Assembly: GCF_005222675.1 (NCBI RefSeq)
Contig: NZ_STGE01000019.1
Location: 124,001-188,000 of the forward strand
Direction of reading: 5' to 3'
DNA from: Mycolicibacterium sp. CR10
GTDB lineage: Bacteria; Actinomycetota; Actinomycetes; Mycobacteriales; Mycobacteriaceae
DNA length: 64,000 nt
How positions within the stretch are numbered: the first letter of the stretch is position 1; the number at the start of each line of letters is the position of its first letter. The translations under genes and the position numbers were made by a program. The notes beneath the pieces are model-generated. The model made no database searches. It was given only the letters and a program-made list of their open reading frames with translations, and was not told where the DNA came from. Shown in pieces: positions 1 through 9,059 of this stretch.

Positions 1-950
1 CCGTCGGCCCGGGTTCCGCCCGGCAGGTCGGCTCTGGTCGTGATGGTGAGCTGCGGGTCGCCGTCGACGATGACGCGGTGATCACCCACCCCCTCGTCGG
101 GCTGGGGCCAGTGCGGCGCGCAGCTTGGATGGATGCGGGTGATGTGCTCGATGACGACGCGTCGCTTGCCGCCGGACCATCCGATGACCTTGAGGAAGAA
201 GGCGCCCTGGGTGCCCTTCTCGAACGGCCCCATCACGGTGTCGACGGTCTCTTCGAGGGGAAGCCGCTCGACCTCCTCGGTGATCTCGTCGATCTCCAGG
301 CCGAGTCCGCGGCCGATGAGCCGGATGTTGCCGCCCCACACCATGGTCGGGATGGTGGGCAGCAGCATCATCGGGGTCTCATCCATGGAGCCGCCGAAAC
401 CACACGACACCTTGACTGCGAACGGCTGGTTGTAGGTGGAGTAGTCGAAGATCTCCTGGCAGGTGATGGTGTTGATGCGGGTGCAGAGGCTCGCCGCCGT
501 CACCGCCAACGCGTCGTTGCCCCAGCCGGGGTCGACGCCGCTGACGAGCAGCGTCGCGCTGCCTTCCTCGGCGGCCCGGGTGAGCCGGTCGACCCACTCC
601 GGCGGGGCGGACGCGGGGTCGTACAGCGAGTACAGCGACGGCGTCACGACGTGCTTGCCCGCCCGCAGGCACCGCTCGATGTCGGCGATCGCCTCGTCGG
701 GTCGGATGTCGCCGGACGCCATGTAGGCGACCGCGTCGCACCGCGCCAGCACAGCATCCACGTCGGTGCTGGCCGCCACCCCGGTGTCGGAGTCCAGACC
801 GGCGAACGTCGCCGCGTCCCGGCCGGCCTTGTCCTGCGACGAGGTGATGACACCCGTCAGACGCAGACCCGGAAAGGCGGTCACCGACCGGATCGAGGTC
901 GTTCCCATATTGCCCGTTCCCCACACCGCGACCCCGAGTTTCGACTGCAT
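1..950 (-). CDS. Dihydrodipicolinate reductase-like NAD(P) oxidoreductase, 3' end outside window
   Basis: The frame opens at the ATG at 948-950 and runs left off the window, so about 316 codons are visible. Residues 6-16 read GVAVWGTGNMG, a Rossmann nucleotide-binding loop. The following part, with CLRAGKHVVTPSLYSLYDP-like sequence, resembles the DapB N-terminal domain. The second half (CGFGGSMDETPMMLLPTIP) fits the actinobacterial family usually labelled dihydrodipicolinate reductase or 2,4-diaminopentanoate dehydrogenase-like. These are not true DapB, and the substrate is unknown. The gene is divergent from fadE5 with 237 bp between the starts. Other frames across this region are open but arginine-rich and do not look like protein. 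Confidence 0.75.
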   Translation of the reverse strand, partial: MQSKLGVAVWGTGNMGTTSIRSVTAFPGLRLTGVITSSQDKAGRDAATFAGLDSDTGVAASTDVDAVLARCDAVAYMASGDIRPDEAIADIERCLRAGKHVVTPSLYSLYDPASAPPEWVDRLTRAAEEGSATLLVSGVDPGWGNDALAVTAASLCTRINTITCQEIFDYSTYNQPFAVKVSCGFGGSMDETPMMLLPTIPTMVWGGNIRLIGRGLGLEIDEITEEVERLPLEETVDTVMGPFEKGTQGAFFLKVIGWSGGKRRVVIEHITRIHPSCAPHWPQPDEGVGDHRVIVDGDPQLTITTRADLPGGTRAD

Positions 951-1086
951 GGACACACCCTAACGGCGCCGAAGTGACCATCATCACAGGCTGGCAAAGT
1001 TCCTGGTCAGACCCTGAAATCAGCCGAATTCGAGTCCCCACCCAACTGCTGGGTTGGTTAGGGCATGGAAATTGCTCACAGTTGCT

Positions 1087-1139
1087 TTGCGTTGAAGTTA
1101 CCGAGCGGTATAGTTGGTCGCAGTTACTGGTGGGTAACT
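1087..1139 (+). promoter_or_regulatory. Putative fadE5 promoter with palindromic operator
   Basis: TTGCGT (1087-1092) and TATAGT (1109-1114) are spaced 16 bp, a plausible -35/-10 pair. Just downstream lies a perfect inverted repeat AGTTAC-N6-GTAACT (1122-1139), placed to overlap the transcription start. Its core TTACTGGTGGGTAA has the same length and outer bases as the TTACTCTGGAGTAA core found between fadA2 and fabG4, so the same TetR protein might bind both. That link is inference. Confidence 0.45.
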
Positions 1140-1187
1140 TAGACCCAAGTACCCAACCGCAGACGACAATCTCATCGAGGAGACACC

Positions 1188-3023
1188 GTGAGCCACTACA
1201 AGAGCAACGTCCGTGACCAGGTATTCAACCTGTTCGAGGTTCTCGAAGTCGACAGGGCGCTGGGTCAGGGCGAGTACGCCGACCTCGACGCCGACACCGT
1301 GGCCGAGATGCTGGGCGAGATGGCCAAACTGGCCGAGGGCCCGGTGGCGGAGTCGTTCGCCGAAGGCGACCGCAACCCGCCGGTGTTCGACCCCAAGACC
1401 CACTCGGTGAAGCTGCCCGAAGCCTTCAAGAAGTCTGTGCGCGCCGTCATCGAGGGCGGCTGGGACAAGCTGGGCATCTCCGAGGAACTCGGTGGCGCGG
1501 CAATGCCGAGCGCGGTGTCGTGGGCGCTGCAGGAGCACATCCTCGGCGCCAACCCCGCGGTCTACATGTACGCGATGGGCGCCGGATTCGCCGACATCTT
1601 CTACCACCTCGGCACCGAAGAGCAGAAGAAGTGGGCAGTGCTGGCCGCCGAGCGTGGCTGGGGCTCCACGATGGTTCTCACCGAGCCCGATGCCGGCTCC
1701 GACGTGGGTGCGGGCCGCACCAAGGCCGTTCAGCAGGCCGACGGCTCCTGGCACATCGACGGCGTGAAGCGCTTCATCACGTCGGCCGACTCCGATGACC
1801 TGTTCGAGAACATCATGCATCTGGTGCTGGCCCGCCCCGAGGGCGCCGGCCCCGGCACCAAGGGTCTGTCGCTGTTCTTCGTGCCGAAGTTCCTCTTCGA
1901 CACCGAGACCGGCGAGCCGGGTGAGCGCAACGGCGTGTTCGTCACCAACGTCGAACACAAGATGGGCCTCAAGATCTCGACCACGTGCGAGCTGTCGCTG
2001 GGCCAGCACGACGTGCCCGCCAAGGGCTGGCTCGTCGGCGAGGTGCACGACGGCATCGCGCAGATGTTCGACGTCATCGAGCAGGCCCGGATGATGGTGG
2101 GCACCAAGGCGATCGCCACGCTGTCCACCGGATACCTGAACGCGCTGGAGTACGCCAAGACCCGCGTGCAGGGCGCCGACCTCACCCAGATGACCGACAA
2201 GACCGCCCCGCGCGTGTCCATCACGCACCACCCGGACGTGCGTCGCTCGCTGATGACGCAGAAGGCCTACGCCGAGGGGCTGCGGGCGCTGTACCTGTTC
2301 ACCGCGACCCACCAGAACGCGGAGGTGGCCAAGGCACTGCACGGCATCGACGCCGACCTGGCGGTCAAGGTCAACGACCTGCTGCTCCCGATCGTCAAGG
2401 GTGTCGGCTCCGAGCAGGCCTACGCCAAGCTCACCGAGAGCCTGCAGACCTTCGGCGGCTCCGGCTTCCTGCAGGACTACCCGATCGAGCAGTACATCCG
2501 TGACGCCAAGATCGACTCGCTCTACGAAGGCACCACGGCCATCCAGGCGCAGGACTTCTTCTTCCGCAAGATCGTCCGCGACAAGGGTGTCGCGCTGGCA
2601 CACGTCGCCGGCCAGATCGAGCAGTTCGTCAAGAGCGAGACCGGCAACGGTCGCCTCAAGGCCGAGCGTGCGCTGCTGGCAACCGCTTTGGAGGACGTGC
2701 AGGGGATGGCGGCCACGCTGACCGGTTACCTGATGGCTTCTCAGGAGGACCCGCAGGCCATCTACAAGGTGGGCCTGGGCTCGGTGCGCTTCCTGATGAG
2801 CGTCGGCGATCTGGTCCTCGGCTGGCTGCTGCAGCAGCAGGCGGCGGTGGCGATCCAGAAGCTCGATGCCGGCGCCACGGGTGACGACCGCGCCTTCTAC
2901 GAGGGCAAGGTCGCGGTCGCGTCGTTCTTCGCGAAGAACTTCCTGCCGATGCTCACCAGCACCCGCGCGATTGTGGAGAACCTCGACAACGAGGTCATGG
3001 AACTGGACGAAGCAGCGTTCTAA
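1188..3023 (+). CDS. fadE5: Acyl-CoA dehydrogenase FadE5
   Basis: This 611-residue protein is of the long FadE5 type, which catalyses the FAD-dependent first step of beta-oxidation on acyl-CoA of various chain lengths. The N terminus [18 protein letters not shown], the FAD/substrate stretch [19 protein letters not shown] and the C-terminal motif [17 protein letters not shown] are all present. The glutamate of YEGT is residue 447, which I recall as the FadE5 catalytic base. GAGGAG precedes the GTG start by 7 bp. Position and strand relative to fadA2, fabG4 and htdX match M. tuberculosis Rv0244c. A second full-length copy lies at 27074-28909. A strong hairpin follows the stop. Confidence 0.93.
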   Translation: MSHYKSNVRDQVFNLFEVLEVDRALGQGEYADLDADTVAEMLGEMAKLAEGPVAESFAEGDRNPPVFDPKTHSVKLPEAFKKSVRAVIEGGWDKLGISEELGGAAMPSAVSWALQEHILGANPAVYMYAMGAGFADIFYHLGTEEQKKWAVLAAERGWGSTMVLTEPDAGSDVGAGRTKAVQQADGSWHIDGVKRFITSADSDDLFENIMHLVLARPEGAGPGTKGLSLFFVPKFLFDTETGEPGERNGVFVTNVEHKMGLKISTTCELSLGQHDVPAKGWLVGEVHDGIAQMFDVIEQARMMVGTKAIATLSTGYLNALEYAKTRVQGADLTQMTDKTAPRVSITHHPDVRRSLMTQKAYAEGLRALYLFTATHQNAEVAKALHGIDADLAVKVNDLLLPIVKGVGSEQAYAKLTESLQTFGGSGFLQDYPIEQYIRDAKIDSLYEGTTAIQAQDFFFRKIVRDKGVALAHVAGQIEQFVKSETGNGRLKAERALLATALEDVQGMAATLTGYLMASQEDPQAIYKVGLGSVRFLMSVGDLVLGWLLQQQAAVAIQKLDAGATGDDRAFYEGKVAVASFFAKNFLPMLTSTRAIVENLDNEVMELDEAAF

Positions 3024-3037
3024 AGCTTCGCCGCACG

Positions 3038-3066
3038 GACGCCCCCGGACTCTTCCCGGGGGCGTC
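3038..3066 (+). terminator. Rho-independent-type terminator of fadE5
   Basis: An 11-bp perfect stem GACGCCCCCGG / CCGGGGGCGTC with a 7-nt loop begins 15 bp after the fadE5 stop. Only a short T run follows (TTGCG), as is common for mycobacterial terminators. Confidence 0.7.
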
Positions 3067-3095
3067 TTGCGTTGGGGGACAAGTTCATTGGGCTA

Positions 3096-3362
3096 CTACT
3101 CCCGCTTCTTCGCGAAGACCACCGCGGCGCTCACAAGCAGCCCGAGTGCGATCGCAGCGAACACGTAGCCAGCCCATCCGTTCCGGCCCGCGGCGTTGGC
3201 CGCCATGAAGGCGGCGCCACCGACCAGTGCCCACCCCGAGTACAGCCGCGTCGTGCGACGTCGCCTCGCGGCATTGGCGTCGCGGGGCGCGAAGATCGCG
3301 TAGGCGGTCAGACCGACGAACGCCACAAAGGTCAGGAGCTGCGTGACATTCAGGACCGTCAT
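3096..3362 (-). CDS. Small integral membrane protein
   Basis: An 88-residue protein with two or three hydrophobic segments: LLTFVAFVGLTAYAIFA near the N terminus, then a basic loop (RRRRTTR), WALVGGAAFMAANAA and GYVFAAIALGLLVSAAVVFA. The C terminus is basic (KKRE). I recognise no family. The gene is convergent with fadE5 and separated from it by the terminator at 3038-3066. About 200 bp upstream is non-coding and holds a potential structured leader (3402-3494). Confidence 0.7.
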   Translation of the reverse strand: MTVLNVTQLLTFVAFVGLTAYAIFAPRDANAARRRRTTRLYSGWALVGGAAFMAANAAGRNGWAGYVFAAIALGLLVSAAVVFAKKRE

Positions 3363-3401
3363 GACTATGTGTCTACAGGGCCGTCAGCTGGCAAAAAAGG
3401 G

Positions 3402-3494
3402 CGGGTTCGGGAGGACATGCAGGCGCGTTTTTCAGTGTTTACGCGGCCGACTCTCATCCCTCGTCGGCTCTTTGACCAGTCACTCCCGAACCCG
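3402..3494 (-). other. Potential three-way-junction RNA structure upstream of the 88-residue membrane protein
   Basis: A perfect 12-bp outer stem pairs 3402-3413 (CGGGTTCGGGAG) with 3483-3494 (CTCCCGAACCCG). Inside it sit two hairpins: CGCGT (3424-3428) with ACGCG (3441-3445), and directly adjacent GCCGAC (3446-3451) with GTCGGC (3463-3468). On the minus strand it lies 40-130 nt before the start at 3362 and after the stop at 3570, so it could be a leader, an sRNA or a 3' structure. Direction and function are unknown. Confidence 0.35.
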
Positions 3495-3569
3495 TCGTGC
3501 GACCGACACTACGCTTGTGATCGCCGTCACACCAGAGGTGATTTTTCGCGATATCGGCGCAGTTCGCCG

Positions 3570-4496
3570 TCAGGTTTCCTTCGACCGCAGCAGCGCGCGC
3601 GTGCGGGCCCGCCCCTCGGCGGAACTGTCGAAAGTCGCTCCGACGAACTCGTCGACACCCACGGATTTCAGTTCGTCGAGGCGTTGGGACACCGTGGCCT
3701 CATCGCCGATGATTGCGGCATCCTCAGGTCCGGCGTAGCCCTCGCGGTCGAGCATCGCGCGGTAGGACGGCAGCGTTCCGTACATCGCGAAAAGCTCGGC
3801 GGCCTGCTTGCGCGCGGCGTCGACGTCGTCGGTGACCGACACCGGCAGTGACGCCACCACCCGCACCGCCGCCTCGGGACGGCCGGCGTCGGCCGCCGCC
3901 TGCCGCAACGTCGGGCCGACGTGTCCGCCCAGGGTCTGCGGTCCGGTCATCCACGTGCAGGTGCCTGCCGTTCGGCGGCCGGCCAGGCGCAGCATCTGTG
4001 GCCCCAGAGCCGCGATGTACACATCCGGCTGCGGCGCCCCGGGGATCATCAACGCACCCCGGGTGGTGACGGTCTCGCCGGCCGCGTTGGCGGGCTCGCC
4101 GGCCAGCAGTGGGAGCAGCCCGTCGAGGTACTCGTTGAGTCGCCGGACCGGCTTGTCCCACGGAATGCCCCACATACCTTCGGTGACCGCGGCGTGCGTC
4201 ATCCCCAGGCCCAGTGTGAACCGGCCACCGGAGGCAAGGCTGACGGTCAGCGCGCGCTGCGCCATCTGCATGGGGTGCTGGTTCTGGATGGGGACGACGC
4301 CGCTGGCGGCCTCGATGGTGTCGACCTCCCGCAGGACCACCGCGAGGATGGTGAGAAGGTCTGGCTCGAAGGGCATCTGGCTCATCCACACCCGGCGGAA
4401 GCCTTCGTCACGAAGCTGCGCGAAGTTGGCGATCGTCGCGTCGATCGGGGAGCCGTCACCGGCGCCGCTGAGCTGTCCGAACATGCTGATCTGCAT
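3570..4496 (-). CDS. LLM-class (F420-dependent type) oxidoreductase
   Basis: A 308-residue TIM-barrel oxidoreductase of the luciferase-like family, whose mycobacterial members mostly use coenzyme F420. Visible features are MQISMFGQLSG at the start, a conserved VVPIQNQHPMQMAQRA region, GRFTLGLGMTHAAVTEGMWG (the family glycine motif), and VYIAALGPQMLRLAGRRTAG. The C terminus EFVGATFDSS is also typical. I chose ATG 4496 because the sequence upstream (MLPSDPPTRRQHGALY) is not family-like and overlaps the terminator stem at 4528-4567. The substrate cannot be predicted. Confidence 0.82.
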   Translation of the reverse strand: MQISMFGQLSGAGDGSPIDATIANFAQLRDEGFRRVWMSQMPFEPDLLTILAVVLREVDTIEAASGVVPIQNQHPMQMAQRALTVSLASGGRFTLGLGMTHAAVTEGMWGIPWDKPVRRLNEYLDGLLPLLAGEPANAAGETVTTRGALMIPGAPQPDVYIAALGPQMLRLAGRRTAGTCTWMTGPQTLGGHVGPTLRQAAADAGRPEAAVRVVASLPVSVTDDVDAARKQAAELFAMYGTLPSYRAMLDREGYAGPEDAAIIGDEATVSQRLDELKSVGVDEFVGATFDSSAEGRARTRALLRSKET

Positions 4497-4527
4497 GCTC
4501 CGAATGTAGCCCCGCACATAAAGAGCC

Positions 4528-4567
4528 CCGTGTTGCCGTCGGGTCGGGGGGTCAGACGGCAACACGG
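4528..4567 (-). terminator. Terminator of fadA2
   Basis: A perfect 13-bp stem CCGTGTTGCCGTC / GACGGCAACACGG with a 14-nt loop lies between the fadA2 stop (4628) and the LLM gene start (4496). Read on the minus strand it is followed by a short T-rich stretch (CTCTTTATG). It should separate fadA2 from the LLM gene. Confidence 0.75.
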
Positions 4568-4627
4568 AGCTATCCCATGTATCGACGCCCTACCGGCAGG
4601 CGTTACAGCCTCCCGGAAAGTTTTTCC

Positions 4628-5941
4628 TCAGGCCTCGAGGATGGCCGTCACACCCTGCCCACCAGCGGCGCAGACGGAGATCAGGCCGCGCACCGGGCGG
4701 TCCTGGTCGCCAGATGTGGACGCCTTCTTCTCGGCCAGCTGCTTGGCCAACTGGGCGATGATCCGGCCGCCGGTCGCCGCGAACGGATGGCCCGCGGCCA
4801 ACGACGAACCGTTGACGTTGAGCTTCGACCGGTCGATGGCGCCGAGCGCACCATCGAGTCCCAGGCGTTCCTTGCAATACTCCTCGGACTCCCACGCCGC
4901 CAGCGTCGCCAGCACCACGGAGGCGAAGGCCTCGTGGATCTCGTAGAAGTCGAAGTCCTGCAGCGTCAGACCGTTGCGGGCCAGCAGGCGCGGCACCGCA
5001 TAGGTCGGGGCCATCAGCAGTCCATCTGGACCGTTGACGTAGTCCACCGCGGCGGTCTCGCCGTCGACGAAGTAGGCCAGCACCGGGATCGATCGGGCGG
5101 CCGCCCACTCCTCTGAGGACAGCAGCGCCACCGAGGCGCCGTCGGTCAGCGGCGTCGAATTGCCCGCCGTCATCGTCGCGTCGCCGTTGCGCACCCCGAA
5201 GACGGGCTTGAGCTTGGCCAACTTCTCCGGCGAGGAATCGGCACGCAGGTTGTTGTCGCGGTAGAGCCCGAGGAACGGGGTCACCAGGTCGTCGAAGAAG
5301 CCGCGGTCGTAGGCGGCGGCCATGTTGCGGTGACTGGCTGCGGCCAGATCGTCCTGGTCGATGCGCTTGACGCCCATCTCCTTGGCGGTGACGGCGGCGT
5401 GCTCGCCCATCGACATCCCGGTCCGCGGCTCGCTGTTGACCGGGATCTCCACGCCGAGCACCGCGGGCAGCTTGCCGACCAGCTTCAGCCGATCCACATT
5501 GGACTTCGCGCGGCGCAGTCCCAACAGCGCGCGCCGGAGGTCGTCGCCGAACGCGATGGGCGCATCGGATGCGGTGTCCACGCCGCCTGCCGCGGCCACC
5601 TCGTAGCGACCGAGCGCGATGCCGTCGGCAGCGGCGATCGCCGACTGTAGGCCGGTGCCGCATGCCTGCTGCAGGTCGAACGCCGGGGTGTAGGACGACA
5701 GCGAGCTCCCCAGCACGCACTCGCGCATCAGGTTGAAGTCCCGGCTGTGCTTGAGCACCGCACCGCCGATGACGGCGTCCAGCCTCTCCCCCTTCAGGTC
5801 GAAGCGATCGGCCAACCCGTCCAGCGTCGCGGTGAACATGTCCTGGTTGGAGGCATTCGCATAGGCGCCGTCCGAGCGCGCGAACGGTATCCGGTTGCCA
5901 CCGAGGATCGCTACCCGGCGGGTTGTCTTACTTTCAGCCAC
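4628..5941 (-). CDS. fadA2: Acetyl-CoA acetyltransferase (thiolase) FadA2
   Basis: A 437-residue thiolase that cleaves 3-ketoacyl-CoA with CoA, the last step of beta-oxidation. Catalytic residues are visible: Cys94 in DLQQACGTGLQS, His385 in AAGHPFAATGGR, and Cys424 in LISVCAAGGQG. Length and position match Rv0243. It is divergent from fabG4, and a perfect palindrome (6002-6017) lies in the 158-bp gap, so both are probably controlled by the neighbouring TetR. It ends before the hairpin at 4528-4567. Confidence 0.92.
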   Translation of the reverse strand: MAESKTTRRVAILGGNRIPFARSDGAYANASNQDMFTATLDGLADRFDLKGERLDAVIGGAVLKHSRDFNLMRECVLGSSLSSYTPAFDLQQACGTGLQSAIAAADGIALGRYEVAAAGGVDTASDAPIAFGDDLRRALLGLRRAKSNVDRLKLVGKLPAVLGVEIPVNSEPRTGMSMGEHAAVTAKEMGVKRIDQDDLAAASHRNMAAAYDRGFFDDLVTPFLGLYRDNNLRADSSPEKLAKLKPVFGVRNGDATMTAGNSTPLTDGASVALLSSEEWAAARSIPVLAYFVDGETAAVDYVNGPDGLLMAPTYAVPRLLARNGLTLQDFDFYEIHEAFASVVLATLAAWESEEYCKERLGLDGALGAIDRSKLNVNGSSLAAGHPFAATGGRIIAQLAKQLAEKKASTSGDQDRPVRGLISVCAAGGQGVTAILEA

Positions 5942-6001
5942 ATCTGCCTCCCGGCGTCGCGAGGGTCGTTTGGGGTGTCGAGGGTCATACTACCCACGCT
6001 T

Positions 6002-6017
6002 CTTACTCTGGAGTAAG
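6002..6017. promoter_or_regulatory. Palindromic operator CTTACTC-TG-GAGTAAG between fadA2 and fabG4
   Basis: A perfect 7-2-7 inverted repeat, CTTACTCTGGAGTAAG, lies in the middle of the divergent fadA2/fabG4 gap. A near-copy (CTTACTCTGGGGTAG on the minus strand, 9061-9075) lies just upstream of the TetR gene at 8378-9025. That pattern is typical of an autoregulated TetR controlling neighbouring genes. Confidence 0.65.
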
Positions 6018-6099
6018 TTCGTGATTGACACGACAGAGCGGTTTCGGGGTACCCCCCGCTCCGTCGCGATATGTACGTCGATCTCCGAAAGGCAGCGTT

Positions 6100-7452
6100 G
6101 TGGCTTCCGATCTCCTCTCCCAAGTCGTCAACTCCGGGCCGGGTTCCTTCCTGGCCAAGCAACTCGGCGTCCCGCAGCCCGAACCGCTGCGCCGCTACAA
6201 GCCCGGCGAGGATCCGCTCGCCGGCTCTCTGCTGATCGGTGGCGACGGCCGCGTAGTGGAGCCGCTGCGGGCCGCGCTGGCCGAAGACTACGACGTGGTC
6301 GCCAACAACCTCGGCGGGCGATGGGCGGACTCGTTCGGCGGACTGGTGTTCGACGCCACCGGCATCACCGAACCCGAGGGCCTCAAAGGCCTGTACGAGT
6401 TCTTCACGCCGCTGCTGCGCAACCTCGGCCACTCGGGCCGCGTCGTCATCATCGGCACCACGCCGGATGAGACCGGCAGCGTGCATGAGCGCACGTCGCA
6501 GCGCGCACTCGAGGGATTCACGCGCTCGTTGGGCAAGGAACTGCGCAACGGCGCCACCGCAGCGCTGGTCTACCTGTCGCCGGACGCCAAGCCTGCCGCG
6601 ACCGGCCTCGAGTCCACGCTGCGATTCCTGCTGTCGGCGAAGTCCGCCTACGTCGACGGACAGGTGTTCTGGGTTGGGGCTGCCGACGCCACGCCACCGG
6701 CGGACTGGGACAGGCCGCTGGACGGAAAGGTTGCCGTCGTCACGGGCGCCGCCCGCGGGATCGGCGCGACGATCGCCGAGGTGTTCGCGCGGGATGGCGC
6801 GAAGGTGCTCGCGGTGGACGTCGAGCAAGCAGCGGACGCCCTTTCCGAGACCGCCGCCAAGGTCGGCGGCACCGCGCTCACGCTCGACGTCACCGCCGCC
6901 GACGCGGTCGATCGCATCACCGAGCATGTGCGCGATCACTATGACGGCCGGCTGGACATCCTGGTCAACAACGCAGGCATCACCCGCGACAAGCTGTTGG
7001 CCAACATGGACGAGGGCCGCTGGGACTCGGTGATCGCGGTGAATCTCCTTGCGCCGCTGCGGCTTGCCGAAGGCCTTGTCTCCAACGGGACCATCGGCGA
7101 AGGCGGCCGGATCGTCGGCCTGTCGTCGATGGCGGGCATCGCGGGCAATCGGGGGCAGACCAATTACGCCGCGACCAAGGCGGGCATGATCGGGCTCACC
7201 GACGCCCTGGCACCGCAGTTCGCCGAGAAGGACATCACCATCAACGCCATCGCACCGGGATTCATCGAAACCAAGATGACCGACGCGATTCCGCTGGCCA
7301 CCCGCGAGGTCGGCAGGCGGCTGAACTCGCTGTTCCAGGGCGGCCAGCCGGTGGATGTGGCCGAAGCCATCGCCTACTTCGCCAGCCCGGCGTCGAACGC
7401 GGTGACCGGCAACACGATTCGAGTCTGCGGCCAGGCCATGCTGGGCGCATGA
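6100..7452 (+). CDS. fabG4: High-molecular-weight 3-oxoacyl-ACP/CoA reductase FabG4
   Basis: A two-domain ketoreductase of 450 residues. The first ~190 residues form the flavodoxin-like N-terminal domain peculiar to FabG4, and the rest is an SDR domain. The SDR shows TGAARGIG at 215-222, NNAG, Ser343 in GLSSMAG, Tyr356 and Lys360 in NYAATK. The Ser-Tyr-Lys positions match M. tuberculosis FabG4 (Rv0242c, 454 residues) with a shift of four. The GTG at 6100 follows GAAAGG and gives the N terminus (V)[20 protein letters not shown]. HtdX follows, so reductase and dehydratase of a fatty acid cycle are coupled. Confidence 0.92.
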   Translation: MASDLLSQVVNSGPGSFLAKQLGVPQPEPLRRYKPGEDPLAGSLLIGGDGRVVEPLRAALAEDYDVVANNLGGRWADSFGGLVFDATGITEPEGLKGLYEFFTPLLRNLGHSGRVVIIGTTPDETGSVHERTSQRALEGFTRSLGKELRNGATAALVYLSPDAKPAATGLESTLRFLLSAKSAYVDGQVFWVGAADATPPADWDRPLDGKVAVVTGAARGIGATIAEVFARDGAKVLAVDVEQAADALSETAAKVGGTALTLDVTAADAVDRITEHVRDHYDGRLDILVNNAGITRDKLLANMDEGRWDSVIAVNLLAPLRLAEGLVSNGTIGEGGRIVGLSSMAGIAGNRGQTNYAATKAGMIGLTDALAPQFAEKDITINAIAPGFIETKMTDAIPLATREVGRRLNSLFQGGQPVDVAEAIAYFASPASNAVTGNTIRVCGQAMLGA

Positions 7453-7504
7453 GCGCAGCTTGCGGAGCGAATCGAGGACCCTGATGAGCGTAGCGAATCG
7501 AGGA
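7449..7504 (+). repeat. Short direct repeat between fabG4 and htdX
   Basis: Two imperfect copies of a unit with ATGAGCG followed by GAGCGAATCGAGGA-type sequence (7449-7478 and 7484-7504) fill the gap between the fabG4 stop and the htdX ATG. The second copy provides the htdX ribosome-binding region (CGAGGATC). Similar short GC-rich repeats are common in mycobacterial intergenic regions. Confidence 0.5.
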
Positions 7505-7506
7505 TC

Positions 7507-8355
7507 ATGAGCAACGAGCAGCCCTCTGGCGTGAAGAACATGCTGCGTGCCGTCGTCGGTGCGCTGCCGTTCGTGCCGCGCGGCACCACCGTTCCGGACC
7601 GGACGCTGACGGTCGACGAGCTGAGCATCGACCCCGCAAACGTCGCGGCCTACGCCAACGTCACCGGGCTTCGGTTCGGCGACACGGTGCCGTTGACCTA
7701 CCCGTTCGCTCTGACCTTTCCGACCGTGATGTCGCTGGTGAGCGGCTTCGACTTTCCTTTCGCCGCAATGGGTTCGGTGCACGTCGAGAATCACATCACC
7801 CAGTACCGGCCGATCGCGGTCACCGACACCGTTTCGGTCGCGGTGCACGCCGAGAACCTGCGGGAGCACCGCAAGGGACTGCTCGTCGACATCATCACCG
7901 ACATCAATGTCGGCAACGACACCGCCTGGCACCAGGTGACGACGTTCCTGCATCAGCAGCGGACCAGCCTGTCGGATGAGCCCAAGGCCGCACCGCAGAA
8001 GCAACCCAAGCTCGGCCCACCCAATGCCGTGCTGCACATCACGCCGGGGCAGATCAGCCGCTACGCGTCCGTGGGCGGGGACCACAATCCGATCCACACC
8101 AACGGTGTCGCGGCCAAACTTTTCGGCTTCCCGACCGTGATTGCTCACGGGATGTACAGCGCCGCAGCGGTTCTGGCGAATATCGAGGGTCAGATCCCGG
8201 ATGCAGTGACGTACTCGGTGCGGTTCGGCAAGCCCGTGGTGCTGCCCGCGCGTGCGGGCCTGTACGTGAACCGCACGTCAGACGGGTGGGACCTCACGCT
8301 GCGACACCTGGCCAAGGGGTACCCGCACCTGACGGGGACGGTGACGCCGGCCTGA
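7507..8355 (+). CDS. htdX: 3-hydroxyacyl dehydratase HtdX (MaoC/double hotdog)
   Basis: A 282-residue protein with two hotdog folds; the second carries the hydratase motif in YASVGGDHNPIHTN followed by GFPTVIAHGMYSAA. It hydrates or dehydrates 2-enoyl/3-hydroxyacyl thioesters. Length and position fit Rv0241c, which forms an operon with fabG4. The start ATG lies 54 bp after the fabG4 stop behind AGGAT. The N-terminal half holds the substrate-binding hotdog, which lacks the motif as usual for this family. Confidence 0.9.
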   Translation: MSNEQPSGVKNMLRAVVGALPFVPRGTTVPDRTLTVDELSIDPANVAAYANVTGLRFGDTVPLTYPFALTFPTVMSLVSGFDFPFAAMGSVHVENHITQYRPIAVTDTVSVAVHAENLREHRKGLLVDIITDINVGNDTAWHQVTTFLHQQRTSLSDEPKAAPQKQPKLGPPNAVLHITPGQISRYASVGGDHNPIHTNGVAAKLFGFPTVIAHGMYSAAAVLANIEGQIPDAVTYSVRFGKPVVLPARAGLYVNRTSDGWDLTLRHLAKGYPHLTGTVTPA

Positions 8356-8366
8356 GGGCGTCACCG
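8339..8366. terminator. Bidirectional hairpin between htdX and the TetR gene
   Basis: CGGTGACGCC (8339-8348) pairs perfectly with GGCGTCACCG (8357-8366); the stem spans the htdX stop codon. It lies between convergent genes and could end transcription from both sides. Confidence 0.5.
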
Positions 8367-8377
8367 ACTCCGACGGA

Positions 8378-9025
8378 CTAATTCGTCACAGCTACCGACG
8401 AGTCGGCGTCCACAGACGGACCGCCCGCCGCATCGGCGGGCTTACCCTTCAGGCCCCGCCAGAACAGGTTGATCAGCAACTCCGACGCGGCGTCGGCATT
8501 GGTGTCGCCGGTGCTGACCCGCGAGGCGATCGCTTCACCGGCACCCACCAGCGCGACGGCCATCATGTCGAAGTCGGTGTCCGGTTCGGGATGGCGGGTG
8601 CCCGACCTCAGCAGGCGGCCGACGATCTCAATGATCTGCTCGCGGCCCTCGCGCACGGTGTGGGCGAAGGCCTGGGAGCTGGTTGCCTGGGTGTAGAGCA
8701 CCATCCACGACGCGCGGTTGGCGTCGATGTAGTTCAGGAATGACAGCACGGCGCTGCGCAGCAGTTCCTTCGGATTACCGTCGAAATCGATCTTGTTGCG
8801 CACCTCGTCGACGAACCGCGTGAGTTCCCGGTTCAGGCACGCCCCGAAGAGCTCCTCTTTCGACCCGTAATAGAGGTAGAGCATCGGCTTGCTGATCTGT
8901 GCCTGGGCGGCGATCGCGTCCATCGAGGTCTCGTGGTACCCGTTCACCGAGAAGATCTGGACCGCAGCGTCGAGCATCTGTTGCTCACGGACGGCACGCG
9001 GTAACCGCTTCGTGCCACCTGCCAT
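8378..9025 (-). CDS. TetR-family regulator (Rv0238-like)
   Basis: A 215-residue TetR repressor. The N-terminal helix-turn-helix is clear: QQMLDAAVQIFSVNGYHET, MDAIAAQAQISKPMLYLYYG and SKEELF (about residues 14-62). The C-terminal ligand domain is less conserved and ends in a low-complexity tail. Position matches Rv0238. A near-copy of the fadA2/fabG4 palindrome lies 35-50 bp upstream of its ATG, so it probably represses itself and the fatty-acid genes. The ligand is probably an acyl-CoA, by analogy with other fatty acid TetR proteins. Confidence 0.85.
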   Translation of the reverse strand: MAGGTKRLPRAVREQQMLDAAVQIFSVNGYHETSMDAIAAQAQISKPMLYLYYGSKEELFGACLNRELTRFVDEVRNKIDFDGNPKELLRSAVLSFLNYIDANRASWMVLYTQATSSQAFAHTVREGREQIIEIVGRLLRSGTRHPEPDTDFDMMAVALVGAGEAIASRVSTGDTNADAASELLINLFWRGLKGKPADAAGGPSVDADSSVAVTN

Positions 9026-9059
9026 GAGCTGAGCCTTTCCACCGGGATACGTCCTGTTC

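Noticed and set aside
1..1041. Long arginine-rich open frames on both strands in the first kilobase
   Set aside because: They are shadows of the dehydrogenase gene at 1-950, whose own frame has a clear Rossmann motif.
3402..3494. Simple terminator for the LLM gene
   Set aside because: The outer stem encloses a 69-nt region with two further hairpins and no T run, unlike the other terminators in the window; reported instead as a possible structured RNA.
5911..8148. 745-residue minus-strand frame opposite fabG4 and htdX
   Set aside because: No protein-like features; the plus-strand genes have full catalytic motifs.
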